A stretch of DNA of 10,076 nucleotides, taken from the NCBI GenBank assembly GCA_016282415.1, contig JAEEKO010000064.1:1-10076 (forward strand), given 5' to 3'. Shown here piece after piece: positions 7,233 to 10,076 of this stretch. The notes below the pieces were generated by a model. The model had not been told where the DNA came from. It worked only from the letters and a program-made list of their open reading frames with translations, and searched no databases. The position numbers and the translations under genes were made by a program. The first letter of the stretch is position 1. Each line of letters opens with the position of its first letter. Origin of the DNA: Caryophanales bacterium (lineage in GTDB: Bacteria; Bacillota_I; Bacilli_A; RF39; UBA660).

Positions 7233-8438
7233 ATGGAAGAGAAAAATTATATTTCAATAAGTGATATTAACCATTTAATTAAAGAACATATTGATAGTAA
7301 TTATTACTTTAATAATGTTTATTTAAAAGGGGAGATATCCAACTTTAAAAATCATACTCGTGGTCATTTATATTTTTCATTAAAAGATGATAATAGTAAA
7401 ATAAGTGCCGTAATGTTTTATAATAATGCCATTAAATTAAACTTTGAACCAGTTGATGGGGATCAAGTCTTAGTTAGTGGTCGCATTAGTTGTTATGAAG
7501 CTAGTGGTACTTATCAAATCTATGTTAATGATATGCAAAAAGATGGTTTAGGTAATCTTTATTTAGAATATGAAAAGTTAAAGAAAAAATTAGCTGGTCT
7601 TGGTTATTTTGAAGAAACTCATAAATTACCAATTCCAAAGTTTCCAAAACGTATTGGAGTAGTAACAGCACCTACTGGCGCCGCAATTCGTGATGTTATG
7701 AGTACAATTAAACGTCGCTATCCAATTTGTGAAGTTATCTTATTTCCGGCTTTAGTTCAAGGTACTGGTGCTAAAGAAAGTGTTGCAAGCCAGATTAATA
7801 AAGCTCAAGACTTTGACTTAGATTTATTAATTGTTGGTCGTGGTGGGGGATCAATTGAAGACTTATGGGCGTTTAATGAAGAAATTGTTGCTAAGGCTAT
7901 TTATGATTCAAAGATTCCAATAATTAGCGCGGTTGGTCATGAAGTTGATTTTACAATTGCCGATTATGTTGCCGATTTAAGAGCGCCAACTCCAACTGGG
8001 GCTGCAGAAATGGCAGTACCAGTATTAAGTGATGTTATTAATTACATTAATCAATATAAGATCCGTTTAAATGAAGTAATTAAAAACATTATTAATAATA
8101 AATCACTAGCACTTACAAAATTAAAGGATTCATATGTTTTAAAAAATCCTTTAGCACTTTATGAAATTAAAGAACAAAAGCTTGATTCTTTATATGATCG
8201 ATTAAATAAAACGATGTTACATCAAATTGAGATTGCTAATAATAAATTAGGACATTTAATTAAAGAATTAAAAATATTAAATCCATTGAATATTTTAGAG
8301 TCAGGTTATTCTTTAACTACAAAAGATAGTAAAATTATTAAATCGGTTAAAGATATTAAAGTTGATGATAATTTGAAAATTAAAGTAACTGATGGTGATA
8401 TAAAGGTTTGTGTAAAGGAGATTAATTATGAAAAATAG
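7233..8438 (+). CDS. xseA: Exodeoxyribonuclease VII large subunit
   Basis: XseA is the catalytic subunit of exonuclease VII, which degrades single-stranded DNA from both ends together with many XseB subunits. The 401 residues begin with an OB-fold (about 1-105: VYLKGEISNF, GHLYFSLKD, VLVSGRI), then the catalytic domain: RIGVVTAPTGAAIRDV, GRGGGSIEDLWAFN at 202-215, and GHEVDFTIADYVADLRAPTPTGAAE from G235, with H236, E237 and D239. A coiled coil (about 270-345) and the tail LNPLNILESGYSLTT follow. E. coli and B. subtilis proteins are about 450 residues; the shortfall is in the coiled coil, and similar short forms are, as I recall, common in Clostridia. The start ATG 7233 uses AAGGA at 7223-7227. 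It overlaps xseB by 11 nt in another frame, consistent with coupled production of the two subunits. Confidence 0.97.
   Translation: MEEKNYISISDINHLIKEHIDSNYYFNNVYLKGEISNFKNHTRGHLYFSLKDDNSKISAVMFYNNAIKLNFEPVDGDQVLVSGRISCYEASGTYQIYVNDMQKDGLGNLYLEYEKLKKKLAGLGYFEETHKLPIPKFPKRIGVVTAPTGAAIRDVMSTIKRRYPICEVILFPALVQGTGAKESVASQINKAQDFDLDLLIVGRGGGSIEDLWAFNEEIVAKAIYDSKIPIISAVGHEVDFTIADYVADLRAPTPTGAAEMAVPVLSDVINYINQYKIRLNEVIKNIINNKSLALTKLKDSYVLKNPLALYEIKEQKLDSLYDRLNKTMLHQIEIANNKLGHLIKELKILNPLNILESGYSLTTKDSKIIKSVKDIKVDDNLKIKVTDGDIKVCVKEINYEK
8414..8420 (+). promoter_or_regulatory. xseB Shine-Dalgarno inside xseA
   Basis: AAAGGAG lies 7 nt before the xseB ATG at 8428, wholly inside the 3' end of xseA. It fixes the xseB start and the 11-nt overlap of the two genes. 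Confidence 0.8.
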
Positions 8439-8649
8439 TTTTGAAGATAATTTAAAGAAACTTGAAGAAATCGTTACTGAACTTGAAAAAGGTAATGTTC
8501 CTTTAGAAGATGCAATTAAAAAATATACTGCAGCAATGGAATTAGCCAAATCTTGTGATACCACTTTAAAAGATGCTAGTGCCAAAGTTAATAAAATAGT
8601 TAATGAAGATGGTACTTTATCTGATTTTGATGAAAATCAAGCTGAATAA
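8428..8649 (+). CDS. xseB: Exodeoxyribonuclease VII small subunit
   Basis: XseB is the small helical subunit that binds the coiled-coil arm of XseA in multiple copies and is needed for a working exonuclease VII. The 73-residue product has the family pattern SFEDNLKKLEEIVTELEKGN (4-23) followed by VPLEDAIKKYTAAMELAKSC (24-43), i.e. two amphipathic helices joined by the GNVPLEDA turn, then a short acidic tail. Length is typical (about 65-85). It overlaps the end of xseA by 11 nt and has its Shine-Dalgarno there. A terminator is built around its stop codon, closing the operon. In B. subtilis ispA and dxs follow; here spoIVB follows after 76 bp. Confidence 0.96.
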   Translation: MKNSFEDNLKKLEEIVTELEKGNVPLEDAIKKYTAAMELAKSCDTTLKDASAKVNKIVNEDGTLSDFDENQAE

Positions 8650-8660
8650 GCTTGTTTTTT
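8638..8660 (+). terminator. Intrinsic terminator around the xseB stop codon
   Basis: Stem CAAGCT (8638-8643) and AGCTTG (8649-8654), 5-nt loop, then six T's (8655-8660) and ATTT. The xseB TAA (8647-8649) lies in the loop and 3' arm. Four upstream A's (8633-8636) can pair with the T's across one mismatch. It likely ends the mutS-nusB-xseA-xseB transcript. Confidence 0.68.
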
Positions 8661-8663
8661 ATT

Positions 8664-8680
8664 TAGGAAATTATTTCCTA
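8664..8680 (+). repeat. Perfect 7-bp inverted repeat upstream of spoIVB
   Basis: TAGGAAA (8664-8670), TTA, TTTCCTA (8674-8680). No T-tract follows, so it is a poor terminator. It reaches the -35 position of the candidate spoIVB promoter and could be a small operator, or could be chance in AT-rich DNA. Confidence 0.45.
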
Positions 8681-8708
8681 TATGATATTTAATTAATTGC
8701 TTATACTA
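8680..8708 (+). promoter_or_regulatory. Candidate sigma-G-like promoter for spoIVB
   Basis: The -10 candidate TATACTA (8702-8708) matches the B. subtilis sigma-G pattern CATWHTA at 6 of 7 positions. ATATG (8680-8684), 17 bp upstream, matches 4 of 5 positions of the sigma-G -35 GHATR. B. subtilis spoIVB is a forespore gene read by sigma-G, so the match fits the gene. Read as sigma-A, it would have -10 TATACT but no good -35. The implied leader is only about 12 nt. Confidence 0.35.
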
Positions 8709-8725
8709 CTATTAGAGGTGGTATC

Positions 8726-9673
8726 ATGAAGCAAAAGATACTATTATTACTATTGCTTTTAATACCAATATCGTTAAATGCTTATTCAAGCAAGATTATT
8801 CCAGGTGGCGAAAACATTGGCATTATGGTTAAGGAAAAAGGCGTTACGGTTATTGGCTTTTATAATAACGAAAACAATAAATTAAAAATTGGGGATCGTA
8901 TTATTAAGATTAATGATAGTTCAATTAACACGATTGATGATTTAATTACAGCGATTAAAAATAATGTAGTAGATAATAAGGTTAGTATCACATATATACG
9001 TGGCGATAATGAAAATCAGACTGATTTAAATTTAAAATATATTGATGGGGTTTATAAAACCGGTTTATATGTTAAAGATAATATTACTGGAGTTGGAACT
9101 TTAACTTATATTGACCCAGAAACTAGGATATTTGGGTCATTAGGACATGAAATACTAAATAATAATACGAAAGATAAGGTTAAAGTTGATGAAGGGTATA
9201 TCTTTAAAAGTACTGTTACTTCAATTCGTAAAAGTACGGATGGTAATCCTGGCGGTAAGAATGCCAACTTTAATCAAAATATTAAATATGGAAATATTAA
9301 TAAAAATACCAACGTTGGAATATATGGTATTTATAATGAACTTCCTAATAAAGAATTAATTGAAGTTGGATCTATTGATGATATCAAAATAGATGAAGCT
9401 TATATTTTGACTACTTTAAAAGATAATAAAATTCGTGAGTTTAAAATTAACATTAAAAAGATTAATAAGAAAAGTATTAATAAAAATATTTATTTTGAAA
9501 TAAGTGATGATAAATTATTAAAAGAAACCGGTGGAATTGTTCAAGGGATGAGTGGTTCACCAATTATTCAAAATGGCAAAATTATTGGTGCGGTTACGCA
9601 TGTTGTAGTTGATGATGTTAGTACCGGTTATGGGGTTTTTATTACCACAATGTTGAAAGAGGGCGAGAAATAG
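8726..9673 (+). CDS. spoIVB: SpoIVB signalling serine peptidase (S55 family, PDZ domain)
   Basis: In endospore formers SpoIVB is made in the forespore, secreted into the space between the two membranes, and cleaves SpoIVFA, freeing SpoIVFB to activate pro-sigma-K. The 315-residue protein has an N-terminal signal/anchor (leucine run in residues 5-12, then PISLNA), a PDZ domain (about 27-105: IIPGGENIGIMV, LKIGDRIIKIND) and the S55 peptidase domain. The catalytic triad aligns as H141 (GSLGHE), D261 (EISDD) and S276 (GIVQGMSGSPII), matching B. subtilis H236, D363 and S378. STVTSIRKSTDGNPGGK and GYGVFI are also conserved. It is about 110 residues shorter than the 426-residue B. subtilis protein, mostly before the PDZ domain. 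The start ATG 8726 has GAGGTG at 8715-8720. The usual neighbours recN and spo0A are absent. Identity is secure; whether this organism sporulates is inference. Confidence 0.95.
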   Translation: MKQKILLLLLLLIPISLNAYSSKIIPGGENIGIMVKEKGVTVIGFYNNENNKLKIGDRIIKINDSSINTIDDLITAIKNNVVDNKVSITYIRGDNENQTDLNLKYIDGVYKTGLYVKDNITGVGTLTYIDPETRIFGSLGHEILNNNTKDKVKVDEGYIFKSTVTSIRKSTDGNPGGKNANFNQNIKYGNINKNTNVGIYGIYNELPNKELIEVGSIDDIKIDEAYILTTLKDNKIREFKINIKKINKKSINKNIYFEISDDKLLKETGGIVQGMSGSPIIQNGKIIGAVTHVVVDDVSTGYGVFITTMLKEGEK

Positions 9674-9686
9674 TTATTTTTCGTTT
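9664..9686 (+). terminator. Weak intrinsic terminator spanning the spoIVB stop codon
   Basis: Stem CGAGAAAT (9664-9671) with ATTTTTCG (9676-9683), 8 pairs including one G-U, and a 4-nt loop. The spoIVB TAG (9671-9673) lies at the stem-loop junction. Only TTT follows before GCAT, so termination may be partial. Confidence 0.45.
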
Positions 9687-9712
9687 GCATCTACATATTA
9701 TTATGGTATAAT
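9684..9712 (+). promoter_or_regulatory. Extended -10 promoter for the last gene
   Basis: -35 TTTGCA (9684-9689, 4 of 6 matches), 17-bp spacer, perfect -10 TATAAT (9707-9712) preceded by TGG (9704-9706), an extended -10 TGN motif. The predicted start is near 9719, leaving a leader of about 19 nt. A 37-bp palindrome covers the promoter. Confidence 0.75.
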
Positions 9713-9724
9713 CATGTGTAGATG
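9688..9724 (+). repeat. 37-bp near-perfect palindrome over the promoter
   Basis: The left arm CATCTACATATTATTAT (9688-9704) and right arm ATAATCATGTGTAGATG (9708-9724) are complementary at 15 of 17 positions about a centre at 9706. The outer 8 bp CATCTACA and TGTAGATG match perfectly, as do the inner 5 bp; the two mismatches are at 9696/9716 and 9699/9713. It spans from the end of the -35 through the -10 to just past the predicted start. No T-tract follows on either strand, so a protein-binding operator is likelier than a terminator. Confidence 0.75.
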
Positions 9725-9737
9725 GGAAGTGTGATTT

Positions 9738-10076
9738 ATGGATTTTAAAAACATGTTTAAAATGGAAGACTTAACTGAAAAATTTAAAGAAAAGGATATT
9801 GAAGACAGTAAAGTATTATCTTTATTTAGTTATTTAGGTATTTTAATTTTAATCCCTATCTTAGCTTGTAAAGATTCTAAATTTGCTAAATTCCATGCAA
9901 ATCAAGGAATTAAATTTATTATTTGCTCTTTTGCATTAGGTTTAGTTGCTGGTGTTATCTCATTCTTTATGAATATTTTCTTAATTATTCTTGGCGCTAT
10001 GGATATGCCAATTATTACAATTTTCTTTTCATTAATCATGATTGTAGTTGGCCTTGTATGCATGGTATTAGGTTTA
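9738..10076 (+). CDS. Multi-pass membrane protein, DUF4870-like (3' end beyond window)
   Basis: This open reading frame runs in frame from ATG 9738 to the window edge: 113 residues with no stop, so the C-terminus is unseen. A polar, charged N-terminus (1-25) is followed by a hydrophobic segment (about 27-44, FSYLGILILIPILAC), then KDSKFAKFHANQG (45-57), a long hydrophobic stretch (about 58-87) and another (about 92-113). A first membrane segment followed by K-x-S-x-F-x-x-F-H-A-N-Q-G is what I know from DUF4870/Tic20-like small membrane proteins of Firmicutes, whose function is unknown. The assignment rests on that motif alone. The only candidate Shine-Dalgarno is GGGAAG (9724-9729), 8 nt upstream. 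It has its own promoter, covered by a 37-bp palindrome, so it may be specifically regulated. In B. subtilis this position after spoIVB holds spo0A; this is clearly not Spo0A. Confidence 0.8.
   Translation, partial: MDFKNMFKMEDLTEKFKEKDIEDSKVLSLFSYLGILILIPILACKDSKFAKFHANQGIKFIICSFALGLVAGVISFFMNIFLIILGAMDMPIITIFFSLIMIVVGLVCMVLGL

Noticed and set aside
8313..8585. Minus-strand open frame opposite xseA/xseB
   Set aside because: It is antisense to two conserved genes and shows no recognisable domain.
49..9673. Absence of TGA stops (five TAA, three TAG) as a sign of recoded TGA
   Set aside because: Trp codons are TGG and no gene contains an in-frame TGA. Eight stops in a low-GC genome are too few to be meaningful.
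1..10076. CRISPR arrays, tRNA/rRNA genes, insertion sequences, defence or phage genes
   Set aside because: No spaced repeats, cloverleaf genes, transposase motifs or mobile-element ends were seen; the window is housekeeping and sporulation genes on one strand with no gap over about 120 bp.

Overview
The window is about 10 kb of AT-rich bacterial DNA (sampled lines give roughly 20-33% G+C). Every gene lies on the + strand, with spacing from a 121-bp gap down to an 11-bp overlap. AGGAGG/GAGGTG-type ribosome binding sites, A/T-ending codons and a sporulation protease (SpoIVB) point to the Bacillota, most likely a low-GC lineage with a compact genome near Bacilli/Erysipelotrichia or the gut mollicute-like groups; that placement is inference. 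The standard genetic code fits: Trp is TGG, no gene is interrupted by TGA, and stops are five TAA and three TAG.

Layout. 49-513 greA (transcript cleavage factor). 550-1791 tig (trigger factor). 1912-4227 lon (ATP-dependent protease) behind a good sigma-A promoter. 4285-6837 mutS, 6848-7231 nusB, 7233-8438 xseA and 8428-8649 xseB form a tight run: mutS-nusB are 10 bp apart with the nusB Shine-Dalgarno over the mutS stop, nusB-xseA 1 bp apart, xseA-xseB overlapping by 11 bp. 8726-9673 is spoIVB, with a possible sigma-G-like promoter. 9738-10076 is the start of a membrane protein resembling the DUF4870 family, cut off by the window edge.

The genes cover RNA polymerase rescue (GreA), folding and turnover of new proteins (Tig, Lon), mismatch repair and ssDNA degradation (MutS, exonuclease VII), antitermination (NusB) and forespore-to-mother-cell signalling (SpoIVB). 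The gene order looks like Bacillus-type neighbourhoods with members missing: tig-(clpX)-lon, mutS-(mutL), and nusB-(folD)-xseA-xseB-(ispA-dxs-yqxC-argR-recN)-spoIVB-(spo0A), the bracketed genes being absent here.

No new multi-gene system is visible; the proteins are ordinary families. The noteworthy signals are non-coding. A near-perfect 37-bp palindrome covers the promoter of the last gene. Intrinsic-terminator hairpins are folded around the stop codons of greA, lon, xseB and spoIVB. A terminator-like hairpin separates greA from tig with no evident tig promoter after it. A small inverted repeat and a forespore-type promoter candidate precede spoIVB.
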